A stretch of DNA of 41,153 nucleotides from a virus: the IMG/VR virus record IMGVR_UViG_3300032092_000076, positions 1 to 41,153 of that record. One strand, written 5' to 3'. A program made the position numbers and the translations under genes. The notes below the pieces were generated by a model that searched no databases, was not told the origin of the DNA, and was given only the letters and a program-made list of their open reading frames with translations. The first letter of the stretch is position 1; each line of letters starts with the position of its first letter. Shown here piece after piece: positions 7,880-17,678 of this stretch.

Positions 7880-9382
7880 ATGCCGCCAGGTGTATCGAGT
7901 ATCTTCGGAGGACCTCAATATCGTAAGGAGCTGCAGGTACCTGACAAGGCCCAATCAAGCCTACTTGAAAGGGCTGTGGTCATTGATGTTTGTGACGGGC
8001 TTAATCAGGGGCAAATTGCAGCCCTTGTCATGGAGTCACTTCCCAATATCGTTGCGAGTAGGATTCCAATCAATGCCTGTGTTGTTCGTCCAGTAACCGG
8101 AGGTGCACAGGCATCAAATCCTACTTTGATACTTGCCTATCCATTTTTCTCATCCCACGTTTCAATGCCTGTAAAAGTTGGAGAGACAGTCTGGATTATC
8201 TACGACAACGACCCAAACACGACGGCAAAGAATTTTGCTTTTTGGATGTCACGTGTGCATGGAGACCTGTCAAGTGAAGATGTCAACTTCTCACACCATG
8301 ACAGAAGGATTCTGCCAAACCAGCCCTCAATAGAGGGCCCAGGAACAGCCGCAAAAGCAGGAGCAATCAAAGACGAAACAGAGCCCATCGATTTTCCTGA
8401 CCTCTCTTTGACACAGCCTGACGATGAGACAAACGGCTACGATGAAATTTTCTCTCTCAATGAAAGCAAACCTGTAAAGTTTGAACCGGTCCCAAGGCTT
8501 TACAAAAGGCCAGGTGACCTGGTGCTTCAAGGTAGCAACAATGCTACGATATCTTTAACTACTGATCGTGGTTGGCATGTAGATGAAGACCCACTAGACA
8601 AGCCAAGCAATGCAATAAGCGGATCAGATGAGTTCTCGGGAACCATAGACGTAGTTGCAGGTAGGTCAAGGTGGATATCAAAGGCAGAGAAAGTCAGGAC
8701 AGTGCCGGAAACAAGGCTCAACTCGAGAGGCTTCACGGAAACTTCAAAAGAGATTGACAGCAAAAAGCCTCAGAATCCAGCAGAAGGCGATCCTGACTTC
8801 TTGAGTGACGCATCAAGGCTCTACATCTCCATGGCAACCAAACCTGACACAGGCTTTGGTCTAAAGGTATTCACTCCGAAGTTTCCTGGTGATGAAGAGA
8901 CCGATGAAGAGGAGGAGCTGGTCACTGCTTCCGTAGTTGCAAAGTCCGACTCAATTAGGATTGTTTCAAGGAAGGACGAAGATCACGGAATAAACGGAAG
9001 CATTCTCATTGTCAAAGAAGGCGACACCACTGATGCAAATGACCTCGGTGCAATATCAATCAGGCCTGACGGCTCAATCGTAGTTTCAGGCAGCAAGATC
9101 TTCATTGGACGTTCAAAGGCTGATGGTGGTCTTGGCGATGGACCTGATGATGCCCCTGACGGATCACAACCTTACGTAAAGTACAAACAGCTTGAGGATC
9201 TCCTTAAGGCAATCATGAAGGACATCAACGATTTCTGCGACACGTTAAGCAAGCATACGACACCAGGCTACGGTGCACCTTCAGTACAGATCACACAAGC
9301 TGCGGCAACACTGAAGGCTGCAATGGCTTCACGTGAGTCTGAGATTGTCAATCTAAAGTCAGAGAGAATCTTTGGAGAGTAA
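7880..9382 (+). CDS. gp5-like baseplate hub / central spike protein
   Basis: This is probably the OB-fold hub protein at the tip of the tail tube. Residues ~30-130 show the pattern of the gp5 N-terminal OB domain, including GETVWIIYDN and then FWMSRVHG. The middle (~155-320) is acidic and linker-like. The C-terminal part has a beta-rich SIRPDGSIVVSGSKIFIG segment and a helical end (YVKYKQLEDLLKAIMKDIND). I see no lysozyme domain such as T4 gp5 carries, and no long VxGxxxxV beta-helix repeat. The position directly before the gp25 and gp6 homologues supports a baseplate role. The exact T4 equivalent is inferred from weak motifs. Confidence 0.6.
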   Translation: MPPGVSSIFGGPQYRKELQVPDKAQSSLLERAVVIDVCDGLNQGQIAALVMESLPNIVASRIPINACVVRPVTGGAQASNPTLILAYPFFSSHVSMPVKVGETVWIIYDNDPNTTAKNFAFWMSRVHGDLSSEDVNFSHHDRRILPNQPSIEGPGTAAKAGAIKDETEPIDFPDLSLTQPDDETNGYDEIFSLNESKPVKFEPVPRLYKRPGDLVLQGSNNATISLTTDRGWHVDEDPLDKPSNAISGSDEFSGTIDVVAGRSRWISKAEKVRTVPETRLNSRGFTETSKEIDSKKPQNPAEGDPDFLSDASRLYISMATKPDTGFGLKVFTPKFPGDEETDEEEELVTASVVAKSDSIRIVSRKDEDHGINGSILIVKEGDTTDANDLGAISIRPDGSIVVSGSKIFIGRSKADGGLGDGPDDAPDGSQPYVKYKQLEDLLKAIMKDINDFCDTLSKHTTPGYGAPSVQITQAAATLKAAMASRESEIVNLKSERIFGE

Positions 9383-9655
9383 ATGCCAATCGTAACAGCA
9401 GCGGGTCGTGAGAAGTTAGAGTCAGATATCAGGCAGGCATTCATTAGGGCAAAGGATGATGGAGCAAAGACAGGAGCAAATCCTGACACGATCATAAGTA
9501 ATCTTGCAGAAGACCTATCCAGCGCTATAGACAGCTATGTGATTGCCTGTGTCGTTACAATACTCCCAGGTGCTCCTACCCTTACTAAGGTGACTTTGCC
9601 GACGACAGGTATTGTTCCCTTTATGGGTAATGTCGTTGGAACTTCAAGCTCGTAA
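9383..9655 (+). CDS. Small baseplate-region protein, unknown
   Basis: This 90-residue protein lies between the gp5-like and gp25-like genes. The N-terminal half is helical and charged (REKLESDIRQAFIRAKDDGAK), and the C-terminal half is hydrophobic and proline/glycine-rich (ILPGAPTLTKVTLPTTGIVP). No family is recognised. The ATG follows the previous stop after zero bases and has GGAGAG upstream. Position makes a minor virion or assembly role likely. A 39-base gap follows, with nothing notable except an AGGATAA stretch that may serve as the ribosome binding site of the next gene. Confidence 0.65.
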   Translation: MPIVTAAGREKLESDIRQAFIRAKDDGAKTGANPDTIISNLAEDLSSAIDSYVIACVVTILPGAPTLTKVTLPTTGIVPFMGNVVGTSSS

Positions 9656-9694
9656 CTTGCATGATCGCATACATACAGACAGGATAAATCGACC

Positions 9695-10174
9695 TTGTCA
9701 TCTAAGAAGTACAGTTTCAAAGCTGTGGGTGAGACACCAGACGAACTTGCACAAAGGGCGAGACAGTCTATCTCATCACCTCCAATTGGAATCGTTACGC
9801 CAATGTCGCTTGGTGAAGGTGATGATGGTATCTTCAAAATGCACCATGACCTCGGAAACACTATTGCCGACAACCTTCGAAACCTGGTATTGACAAACTG
9901 GGGAGAGAGGTTAATGGACTACAGGTTCGGTGCCAACCTCAGAGAGCTGACTTTTGAACTGGGGTCTGAAGACACGGATGCGGTTGCTATTGCAAGAATA
10001 AAAGCTGCGACTGACAGATACTTACCGTATGTCTCGCTTGATACATTCGAACCTTTCAATGAGCTCGTAGAAGAGTCAGGAATCGCTAGAATCGGAGTGA
10101 GAATAACATACACTGTCCCACTTGTTGACACTAAGACACGGTCACTAGAGGTGACTCTACACACGGCAGGATGA
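9695..10174 (+). CDS. gp25: gp25-like baseplate wedge protein
   Basis: This is a GPW/gp25 family protein, the conserved wedge subunit that docks the tail sheath to the baseplate in contractile tails. The core motif is NWGERLMDYRFGANLRELTFE around residues 68-88, equivalent to the family's (E/G)-P/E-R...DFG...L motif. The helix GIFKMHHDLGNTIADNLRNL precedes it. The C-terminal IGVRITYTVP...LEVTL strands fit the family. At 159 residues it is slightly longer than T4 gp25 (132) because of an N-terminal extension. The start is TTG at 9695 with AGGA ten bases upstream; no in-frame ATG lies before the core. It overlaps the gp6-like gene by four bases (ATGA). Confidence 0.88.
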   Translation: MSSKKYSFKAVGETPDELAQRARQSISSPPIGIVTPMSLGEGDDGIFKMHHDLGNTIADNLRNLVLTNWGERLMDYRFGANLRELTFELGSEDTDAVAIARIKAATDRYLPYVSLDTFEPFNELVEESGIARIGVRITYTVPLVDTKTRSLEVTLHTAG

Positions 10175-12003
10175 TGGCTGCAAATAGAAAGACACCCAAC
10201 CGAAACTACCTCTCGAAAGACTTTGCGGACTTTCGTCGTGACCTCCTCGGGTATGCAAGAACATTCTTCCCAGACAAGATCCAGGACTTCAGCGAAGCTT
10301 CTGTTGGTGGGCTTTTGCTAGACATGGCCGCAACGGTTGGCGACAACATGTCATTCTACCTTGACCACCAGTTCAGGGAACTGTCTTGGAGTGAAGCTGT
10401 TGAAGTGCAGAACATTGAAAGGCTGCTTCGTAATAACGGTGTCAAGATTACTGGTGCATCTCCAAGCACTGTGACCTTAACTTTCTACATTGAGGTACCT
10501 GCCGTTGATAACCTTGGTGTAGCCGTCCCAGATGAATCATCGCTCCCGGTAATACTCCCTGACACCGTTGTTGCTTCGTCAAACGGCGTATTCTTCTCAA
10601 CTGTTGCACCCGTGGATTTCACAGAGAAAGACAGGGCTGGCAACCTAATGTCTAACATAGTGGTTGGTGACACTTCAAATGATGGCACGCCACTCACGTT
10701 CATCCTCAGTAAGAATACGACTGCCGTATCAGGCAAAATCTATACTGAGAGCTTCACATTTGGATCCGGCTACAGACCATTTCAGACTATAAGTCTCTCT
10801 AACGAGAATGTCACAGAGGTGATGTCCGTTGTAGATTCTGATGGAAACCTCTGGTATGAAGTTGAAAGCCTGACACAGGACACGGTGTTCTTGGGTAACA
10901 GAAATAGAACACCTGATCGGGATGAAGTTGAGGAATCGCTTTACGTCGTTCCTGCACCACTACGTTTCATCACAACGGTTGACCTACAGAACAGGTCAAT
11001 GCAGCTCAGGTTTGGAGGTGGAGATCCAAACGCTGTCGATGATGATGTCTTTCCTGACCCTTCGAAGTTCTCCCTACCCACCTATGGAAGGAATACGATC
11101 CCGCGGTTCACTGTCGACCCTAACGCACTCTTGCGTTCAAAGACTCTTGGGGTCGCTCCTGCCTCTACAACGTTAACTGTCAACTATCGGGCTGGCGGTG
11201 GAATCTCACACAATGTTGGAGCAGGAACCATTCGATCAATCAAGACCCTTAATATGGAGTTTCGTGATGGGCCTGCGTCTTCTATTGCGACAGCTGTTAG
11301 GGCATCTGTGGATGTTGTCAATAGCACGCCTGCAACGGGAGGAGCCCAAGCACCGACAATCGATCAGCTTCGTACCCTTGTACCAGCAGCAAAGAATGCG
11401 CAGGCAAGGATAGTGACTAAATCAGACCTCATATCTAGGGTGTACTCATTGCCGTCAAAGTTTGGCAAGGTCTTCCGTGCAGGTGTGAGGCCAAACCCAA
11501 ACAATCCTCTGGCATCCCAGCTATTCGTGCTTAGCACCGATTCTAATGGGAGGCTCATACAGACACCAGACACGCTGAAACAGAACTTGAGAACCTATCT
11601 CAACGAGTATAGACTAATATCGGATGCAATTGACATTGTTGATGCCAGAGTGATAAACGTCACCTTACAGGTAACGATTGTTCCGACTGCAAACGCAGTG
11701 CCACTGAATGTTTCAAGAGACGTGATCCAGGCTCTAAGAACTTTGATGTCAACAAGCAACACGCAGATTGACCAAGCAATCGTAATATCTGATGTTCTCA
11801 ACTCAATCATAAACGTTCAAGGTGTGCTTGCGGTTACTAACATCTCAGTGCAGAGCATATCTGGCTTGCTTGATGGCAGGCAATACTCTGAGAATTACTT
11901 TGATGTTGAGGCTAACACATACAGGGGTCTCATTGTGCCTCCGCCTGGTGCAATATTTGAAGTAAGATTCCCACAATACGACATAGTCGTTACGACGGAG
12001 TAA
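10171..12003 (+). CDS. gp6: gp6-like baseplate wedge protein (baseplate J family)
   Basis: This is the T4 gp6/baseplate J-like wedge protein that, in T4, forms the inner ring of the baseplate as a dimer. The N-terminal signature is strong: NYLSKDFADFRRDLLGYA, then LLLDMAATVGDNMSFYLDHQF and the NIERLLRNNGVK helix. The middle is beta-rich. The C-terminal third, from about residue 400, has the typical ARIVTKSDLISRVYSLP segment and LRTYLNEYRLISDAIDIVDA, then alternating strands ending in VRFPQYDIVV. At 610 residues it is close to T4 gp6 (660). An alternative ATG lies three bases downstream at 10174. It immediately follows the gp25-like gene, a common order in contractile phages. Confidence 0.9.
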   Translation: MMAANRKTPNRNYLSKDFADFRRDLLGYARTFFPDKIQDFSEASVGGLLLDMAATVGDNMSFYLDHQFRELSWSEAVEVQNIERLLRNNGVKITGASPSTVTLTFYIEVPAVDNLGVAVPDESSLPVILPDTVVASSNGVFFSTVAPVDFTEKDRAGNLMSNIVVGDTSNDGTPLTFILSKNTTAVSGKIYTESFTFGSGYRPFQTISLSNENVTEVMSVVDSDGNLWYEVESLTQDTVFLGNRNRTPDRDEVEESLYVVPAPLRFITTVDLQNRSMQLRFGGGDPNAVDDDVFPDPSKFSLPTYGRNTIPRFTVDPNALLRSKTLGVAPASTTLTVNYRAGGGISHNVGAGTIRSIKTLNMEFRDGPASSIATAVRASVDVVNSTPATGGAQAPTIDQLRTLVPAAKNAQARIVTKSDLISRVYSLPSKFGKVFRAGVRPNPNNPLASQLFVLSTDSNGRLIQTPDTLKQNLRTYLNEYRLISDAIDIVDARVINVTLQVTIVPTANAVPLNVSRDVIQALRTLMSTSNTQIDQAIVISDVLNSIINVQGVLAVTNISVQSISGLLDGRQYSENYFDVEANTYRGLIVPPPGAIFEVRFPQYDIVVTTE

Positions 12004-12006
12004 AAA

Positions 12007-13506
12007 GTGATCGTCATTTTGACGGCCTCAGCCGACACTTACATAACAAACAAAATTGTCGACTCACTTGCTGCTGTTTCTGGAAATGTCGGGCAGGCAG
12101 GGACGATTGACATATTCAAGCTGTATGATGAAAGCTTTGAGGTAACTGGTGCAAATGAGTTGTCTCGTGCACTTCTACGTTTCGACTATGGCAGGCTGAG
12201 GTCACTTACTTCATCAATACTTGACCTAAACGACATGAGGGCAGTCCTCAAGTTGCGGCATATAAGTGCAGGACAGCCTGTTCCAAGTGACTTTACGATA
12301 TCGGTCTTTCCCGTCACGGCAAACTTCAGTGAAGGTTTGGGCAGGAATATCTCTTCATATTCTGACATCTCAGCAGCAAACTTTCTGTCAAGCTCTGCAA
12401 ACGTATTGTGGAATACGCCTGGCGCTGATGCAAGTGGAACTCTTGGAGACACAGGCATCGACTACATTGCAAGAGGTGACCTACTAGATGGCGCAGGAGT
12501 AAGGTCTCTAGAGTTCAAGCAGAACTTTCCGATCGGAAATGAAGACCTTGCAATCGACGTGACTTCGTTCCTATCAGCATCAATGGTCGGAATATTGCCA
12601 CAGCCTGCCATAAGATTGTCTCTTACAGGAAGCGAAGAGCAGGATGACATCACTAGGTTTGTAAAGAGATTCGCTTCAAGGCATGTCAAGGATCCAACAC
12701 TCAGGCCAAGCATTGAAGTCTACTTTGATGATGCTGTACAGGATACTCGTCAGTCAATGCTGTTCGATGTGACAGGAACTTTGTTCCTAACGAACAACGT
12801 TCGTGGTGTGAGGAAGAACATAGTCTCAGGAAGCTCGCTTACGCAGATAAACGGTGACAACTGCCTCATTGTAGATCTCATGACAGGCTCTTTCACCGCA
12901 TCATTTACGGGATCGCAGTATTCAGCTGTAGAGCCTTCTGTTGGAATGTACTATGTCAACTGTGTCATTCGATCAAATGATACGAGAATCGTCACAGGAA
13001 CCACTGGTCTTTCAAGCTTCATAAGCGCATCAGGATCTGTCACATTCAATGAAAAGTGGAGATCGATTGACGGAAGAGTCGTTTACAAGGAATCAGAGCT
13101 TACCTTCAACAAGAACGATCCTGGTGGAAATGTCTATGCAACTGATGCCCTGATTGCACACTGTAGCGGCCCACAAAACCTTCCAGGTAATCGCACGGCT
13201 GTTATTAGGGCAAAATTCTTTGACCTTGCTTCCGAAGATGCTGTTTCAAAGTTTGCAATCGAGAAAAAGCCACTACAGCTAACTTCTGTACTGTACAGAG
13301 CGTTTGATGTGAATGACAAGAGCATGATATTCGACTTCGATGCAATTGGGACTAAAGCTTCTCTAGATGAGAACGGAAACTTCTTCACAGTGTATAGCGA
13401 TACATTTCCTTACGGTAGACCAGTAACATTTGAGTTTCTTGTCGAATACAATGGCAAGCAGACAATAGTAAGTTCGAACGGTTACACGTTCATGCACGGA
13501 GAGTGA
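12007..13506 (+). CDS. Virion protein with DNRLRE-like N-terminal domain
   Basis: This 499-residue structural protein starts TASADTYITNKIVDS and continues to SRALLRFDYG. This resembles DNRLRE/CBM96-type beta-sandwich domains, in which a DTY strand is followed later by an L-R-F-D strand. Residues ~1-235 would form this domain and end at LRPSIEVYFDD. The remainder is beta-rich (VTGTLFLTNNVRG; GPQNLPGNRTAVIRAKFFD) and unrecognised. It follows gp6, where gp7 or gp8 sit in T4, so it may be a baseplate wedge or fibre-connecting component. The start is GTG (12007) with GGAG six bases upstream. The DNRLRE assignment is by pattern only. Confidence 0.65.
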   Translation: MIVILTASADTYITNKIVDSLAAVSGNVGQAGTIDIFKLYDESFEVTGANELSRALLRFDYGRLRSLTSSILDLNDMRAVLKLRHISAGQPVPSDFTISVFPVTANFSEGLGRNISSYSDISAANFLSSSANVLWNTPGADASGTLGDTGIDYIARGDLLDGAGVRSLEFKQNFPIGNEDLAIDVTSFLSASMVGILPQPAIRLSLTGSEEQDDITRFVKRFASRHVKDPTLRPSIEVYFDDAVQDTRQSMLFDVTGTLFLTNNVRGVRKNIVSGSSLTQINGDNCLIVDLMTGSFTASFTGSQYSAVEPSVGMYYVNCVIRSNDTRIVTGTTGLSSFISASGSVTFNEKWRSIDGRVVYKESELTFNKNDPGGNVYATDALIAHCSGPQNLPGNRTAVIRAKFFDLASEDAVSKFAIEKKPLQLTSVLYRAFDVNDKSMIFDFDAIGTKASLDENGNFFTVYSDTFPYGRPVTFEFLVEYNGKQTIVSSNGYTFMHGE

Positions 13507-16500
13507 TGTCAATAGCTAAGAATCGCTCGCTTGGAAACGCAATTGAGGCGGCGTCTCCATCTTTGCCCGTGTCATATCGCGGAATTGACTTCGCAGACTC
13601 AAATGTCACGACAGGATCATTTAGGCACGACACACCAGGGGCACCGCTAAGATCGACACAGCAGCTTCCCATAGATTGGTCGGATTTTTCACGACACACA
13701 TTCTTTGGCTCTGCAGAAGTCGCAGTTAACGTTGCATTTGACAAGATCATCAACGGTTTTCCCTTTGACGGTAACAGTCAAGAGATTGGAAACTTCCTTG
13801 ATGGGCTCTCTGGGTTTGAGAGGTATGTGTATGATTCGTTCCAGAAGAGCCTAAACTGCATCTTCATCACAGCAAGTCACATTGCTGTAAATGACGTGGC
13901 AGGTGGTACCGACACAGCGCTCTCAAAGAGAAAGGATGGATCGAACGTTCTAGATCCTGGCCTACAGTCTTTCTCACTACAGCTAAAGCTATTTGTTCCA
14001 TCCGATTCCAATACAGATTCTGTCATCGTCCAGCGTGTCTCAGGAACATCCGGTTACACACTAGCGTTAGAAGCAAATGCAACATCGGACATGGGTGTTG
14101 TCATGTTTATGGTGACATCTGGCAGCGCTGAAATCAGGACGAGCGCAAGTTTTGAGAAAGGCAAGTGGTTCGATCTGTGTGCGCAGACTGTGAGAAGGCC
14201 AAGTATAAACAAGCTTGCTGTAAGCATTGACGGGGTTCTTCGATCGACTTCCTCCACTGCGTATGAACTTGAAGAGTTCAGCGCAAGAGGAACTTTACTC
14301 TTGATTGGAAGTGGCGCATCACATGTTGGAACTGCCACAACATTCACACCAACATCAAACTTGTCAGCGTCGATTGATGACCTAAAGTTCTTCATTGGTA
14401 ATAGGAGTCAGGAAGACATCCTACAGGTGTCAAAAAGAGGAGTCTGGCCCCGAGATGACCTGAAGCTCCTATTCAGGTTCAACGAGCCTGCTGGTGACTA
14501 TGCTCAGAAAGACCTGCTGCTAGACTCAAGTGGAAATGGTCTTCACTCAAGAGTAACAAACTATTCCGACCCTGTGAGATCTTCACCTGACGGTCTTCCA
14601 TTCTTCTATGAAAGGCCTGAGTATAATCCCACACTCTTCCCTGATGCAGAAGAAATTGTCAATCTGAACTCCTCACTCCTGCTCTCAGCTTCACAGTACG
14701 ATGAGAAAAATCCCAACCTCATCACGAGACTGATACCACCTCACTACTTGCAAGAAGGCCAGGTCTTCCAAGGCTTAGAAACGGAAGAAGGAAAGATAGT
14801 TGAAGCTTACCCTGAATCGGGTGACACACCAAGACAGGCAAAACTAGGCTCTGCGCAGATAATATCAAGCATGCTTTACATTTGGGCCAAGCAGTTTGAT
14901 GAGTACAAGCTTTTCCTTGATCAGTTCTCACTGCTAGACGACATCAACCCAGTGTCCACCGGCTCAGTCGCAAACACATTCATACTGCGGCAGTCAAAGG
15001 AGCTTGGGTTTGAATTACCGAAGCTATTTGAGCAGAACGACCTGAAATCGTCAGAGTTCGGTGATGACATTGGAATTGACCCGTCTGCTGGAAACGTTCC
15101 TCTCTCCGAACTACAGTACCAGGCGTGGCGCAGAATAGTTTCGAACTTTCCTGATGTCATAAGCAGCAAGGGGACACTGTACTCAGTCAAAAGCCTGATT
15201 CGCTCATTCGGAGTTAATCCTGACACTGCCGTTCGAGTAAGAGAGTACGGTGGTTCAAGGAGTGGGTATATCGGCGGAAGGGTCCCAAGACGAGACTCGA
15301 TAGGTGAGCTTGTTGTCACCGGGTCATGGAGAGCGACATCCCCATTTCTATCGGGAACTCGAGTTGAACCTGGTCTGCCAAGTCCCAAGGGAACTTTCAT
15401 CAATGGCGTCTCAGATAGTCCAGACGACGGCTTGCTGACATCAGGATCATGGTCTTGGGAAGGTTCTTTCACATACCCACTGACAAGGCAAAAGAATGGT
15501 TATGAATCTCTTGTGAGGATGTATTGCACGGGTTCGTCAGGTCTGGGGATGCTTGCAAACTTGACCTTTGACACAAATGGTATCGTAGCGAGCAAAGTCG
15601 CCAACGTCAGGCTTCATGCTGCATACTCGACAGTCATACCAAACGGATTCGAGCTTCTGCTTCCAACTGCATCTGTGCTCGATGGTGATAGGTGGAGTGT
15701 CTCCTTCGGAAGGGAGAAGCTGTCACCACAAATGTCAAGATGGTTCCTCAGGGCAGGAAAAGAGATTGCAGGTGAGGTTGCAGAGTCATACTCAACCGAG
15801 ACCTATGTCACCTGCTCAGAACAGGATGACGCTTTCTCAAACAAAGGAAGCGTTTTCAATGCATCTGGAAGCTTCTTTGTCCTCGGAAATGAGCCCAACA
15901 TTGTGACTACAGGTCAGTTTGTGGAGTATGCATACCCGTCATTTGTGACCGGTGCGTTCCTGGGCAATGTCTCAAGGGTGAGGTTCTATTCAAAGTTCAA
16001 TGATGACGCTGAGTGGCTGGAGCACATTAGGGACGTGACATCGACTGGTGTCAAAGATCCACTTACTAACTTCAACTTTGTCACAACAGCATCAGGCTCA
16101 TACGAGAGGTTGAGACTCGACGTCCCATTTGACCAGGACATTACAGGATCGGATACGTCTGGTGAGATACAGTTCTTTGATTACTCTCAGAACTCTTTGC
16201 ACCTCACAGGCGTCAATTTCCCAGTATCAACAACGGTTCTTGGAAACACAGATGTTCTGTATTCTGGGCTTGACCCAAAGTTCGATGAGAGGTCAACCAA
16301 CAACAAGGTGAGAGTCAGGTCTTGGCAGAGTTACGAGAATGCCGTTAAATACGGTGGTGAAGTTGGTCACGCATACGAGGTGCCAAGGAATGAAGAAGGA
16401 GCAGATGATACTCGTTTCGGCATAGAGATAAGCGTAGTGCAGGGATTGAATGAGGACATCATGAGGATGTTTGCAGACCACAGTGCAATAGATGATGCTG

Positions 16501-16832
16501 TAGGAGAACCAAACGCCATCTTTGATGATTCTTACGCTCATCTCGACGACATTAGAGAGGTCTACTTCAATAGATTGACGGGACCCACTGATTTTCATAA
16601 TGTCTTCTTGTTCTCTAAGTGGTTCGAGGGAACCATCGGAAAATTAGTCGAACAGATCATTCCGGCTAACACAAGATATTTTGGGACAAACTTCGTGATT
16701 GAAAGTCACGTTCTCGAGAGAAATAGGATGAGATACACGTGGGGAGACTTATACCTCGGTGAGAATGATAGGCTTGGACTTCGTGGGACAATTGGTCTAA
16801 GCCAGCTTCTTGCGACAATGAGGAGGAGCTGA
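13506..16832 (+). CDS. Large LamG-containing virion protein, probable baseplate wedge
   Basis: This 1108-residue protein contains at least one LamG/concanavalin-like region (about 150-310, ending SIDDLKFFIGNRSQEDIL) and probably a second at about 620-790. Between them lies ISSKGTLYSVKSLIRSFGVN and VREYGGSRSGY (about 550-590). I associate this segment with a large baseplate-region protein in T4-like marine phages. Length and place after gp6 recall T4 gp7 (1032 residues), but I see no direct similarity. An in-frame GTG (13503, GTGA overlap) directly precedes the chosen ATG (13506); both can use the GGAGAG upstream. The likely role is baseplate wedge or receptor-contacting structure. Confidence 0.7.
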   Translation: MSIAKNRSLGNAIEAASPSLPVSYRGIDFADSNVTTGSFRHDTPGAPLRSTQQLPIDWSDFSRHTFFGSAEVAVNVAFDKIINGFPFDGNSQEIGNFLDGLSGFERYVYDSFQKSLNCIFITASHIAVNDVAGGTDTALSKRKDGSNVLDPGLQSFSLQLKLFVPSDSNTDSVIVQRVSGTSGYTLALEANATSDMGVVMFMVTSGSAEIRTSASFEKGKWFDLCAQTVRRPSINKLAVSIDGVLRSTSSTAYELEEFSARGTLLLIGSGASHVGTATTFTPTSNLSASIDDLKFFIGNRSQEDILQVSKRGVWPRDDLKLLFRFNEPAGDYAQKDLLLDSSGNGLHSRVTNYSDPVRSSPDGLPFFYERPEYNPTLFPDAEEIVNLNSSLLLSASQYDEKNPNLITRLIPPHYLQEGQVFQGLETEEGKIVEAYPESGDTPRQAKLGSAQIISSMLYIWAKQFDEYKLFLDQFSLLDDINPVSTGSVANTFILRQSKELGFELPKLFEQNDLKSSEFGDDIGIDPSAGNVPLSELQYQAWRRIVSNFPDVISSKGTLYSVKSLIRSFGVNPDTAVRVREYGGSRSGYIGGRVPRRDSIGELVVTGSWRATSPFLSGTRVEPGLPSPKGTFINGVSDSPDDGLLTSGSWSWEGSFTYPLTRQKNGYESLVRMYCTGSSGLGMLANLTFDTNGIVASKVANVRLHAAYSTVIPNGFELLLPTASVLDGDRWSVSFGREKLSPQMSRWFLRAGKEIAGEVAESYSTETYVTCSEQDDAFSNKGSVFNASGSFFVLGNEPNIVTTGQFVEYAYPSFVTGAFLGNVSRVRFYSKFNDDAEWLEHIRDVTSTGVKDPLTNFNFVTTASGSYERLRLDVPFDQDITGSDTSGEIQFFDYSQNSLHLTGVNFPVSTTVLGNTDVLYSGLDPKFDERSTNNKVRVRSWQSYENAVKYGGEVGHAYEVPRNEEGADDTRFGIEISVVQGLNEDIMRMFADHSAIDDAVGEPNAIFDDSYAHLDDIREVYFNRLTGPTDFHNVFLFSKWFEGTIGKLVEQIIPANTRYFGTNFVIESHVLERNRMRYTWGDLYLGENDRLGLRGTIGLSQLLATMRRS

Positions 16833-17675
16833 GTGGGAACGACCATAAGCGGAAGTATTGAAGCGGCAAGCTCGCGACAGGGAGTCGAGATTAATGACTT
16901 CAGTCAAGTTTATGCTTCGATGCTTCCAAGGTTTCTATCGAATGCCGCACCCAGCATCGTCATCAATGGTAGGAAGCTACAAAGCGGAGATGCATTTGAC
17001 GACAGCATATCAAGCGTACTTGCAGGCAACAAGGTATCAGTAGTTCCCAATCATCATGCAGAGGACCGGGACATTGGCATGCCAAAGTCCCACTACAGTG
17101 ACACGCCCTTTCATGAGATGGGACGCCTTGAGCCTGTTGCATACATACAGTCAGAAGACCTACATGCCCTCTATCCGGTTATTCTGGATGAGGTCTCACC
17201 AATAGACCCAGGCCTTCTCAACGGAATCATTGAGCCGCTACCAATCAGGCAGACGGCCTCCAGGACAGCCCTTGAGAATGTAAGACTGTCAAAAGGGGTT
17301 ACCAGTGACATCACGAGTCATCACATCGATGTGTTTGGTTACTCCATTCCAATAGAGCAGAAAGTGTACGACGTTGCAACGCAGAACAGCGCGAGACCAT
17401 ACCAGGAATACGGTGTTGAATCCCTTATTCAGGAAAAAGCAATGTCTTACTTTGCCGACGACCCAATCACATCATCACCATACTACGAAGACAAGTCGAA
17501 AGAATCAAGAAGTCTCTACAAGGCTGATGATGAGATGCTTGCAGTGATTGAGGCTATGGGTACGCAGTTGAGAACATTCGGTATTGATTACCGTTCTGCA
17601 GCCGCAGGATATACTTTCATAGATGGCATTAATGGGACAGATTCCATAGTGTTCATGGACAGAAAAGGACGTTGA
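16833..17675 (+). CDS. Virion-associated protein, unknown
   Basis: This 280-residue protein begins at GTG (16833), directly after the previous stop, with a very strong AGGAGGAG site. The N-terminus is helical (SQVYASMLPRFLSNAAPSIV). The middle holds a histidine-rich stretch (NHHAEDRDIGMPKSHYSDTPFHEMGR, about 73-98) and a proline-containing extended region. The C-terminus has a helix followed by TFIDGINGTDSIVFMDRKG. I do not recognise a family. It lies between two very large LamG-containing proteins, so it could be a connector or fibre-attachment protein. Confidence 0.65.
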   Translation: MGTTISGSIEAASSRQGVEINDFSQVYASMLPRFLSNAAPSIVINGRKLQSGDAFDDSISSVLAGNKVSVVPNHHAEDRDIGMPKSHYSDTPFHEMGRLEPVAYIQSEDLHALYPVILDEVSPIDPGLLNGIIEPLPIRQTASRTALENVRLSKGVTSDITSHHIDVFGYSIPIEQKVYDVATQNSARPYQEYGVESLIQEKAMSYFADDPITSSPYYEDKSKESRSLYKADDEMLAVIEAMGTQLRTFGIDYRSAAAGYTFIDGINGTDSIVFMDRKGR

Positions 17676-17678
17676 TAA

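Noticed and set aside
8510-8522. Short palindrome CCAGGTGACCTGG in the gp5-like gene
   Set aside because: Six-base arms are common by chance in a 41-kb window and nothing around it suggests function.
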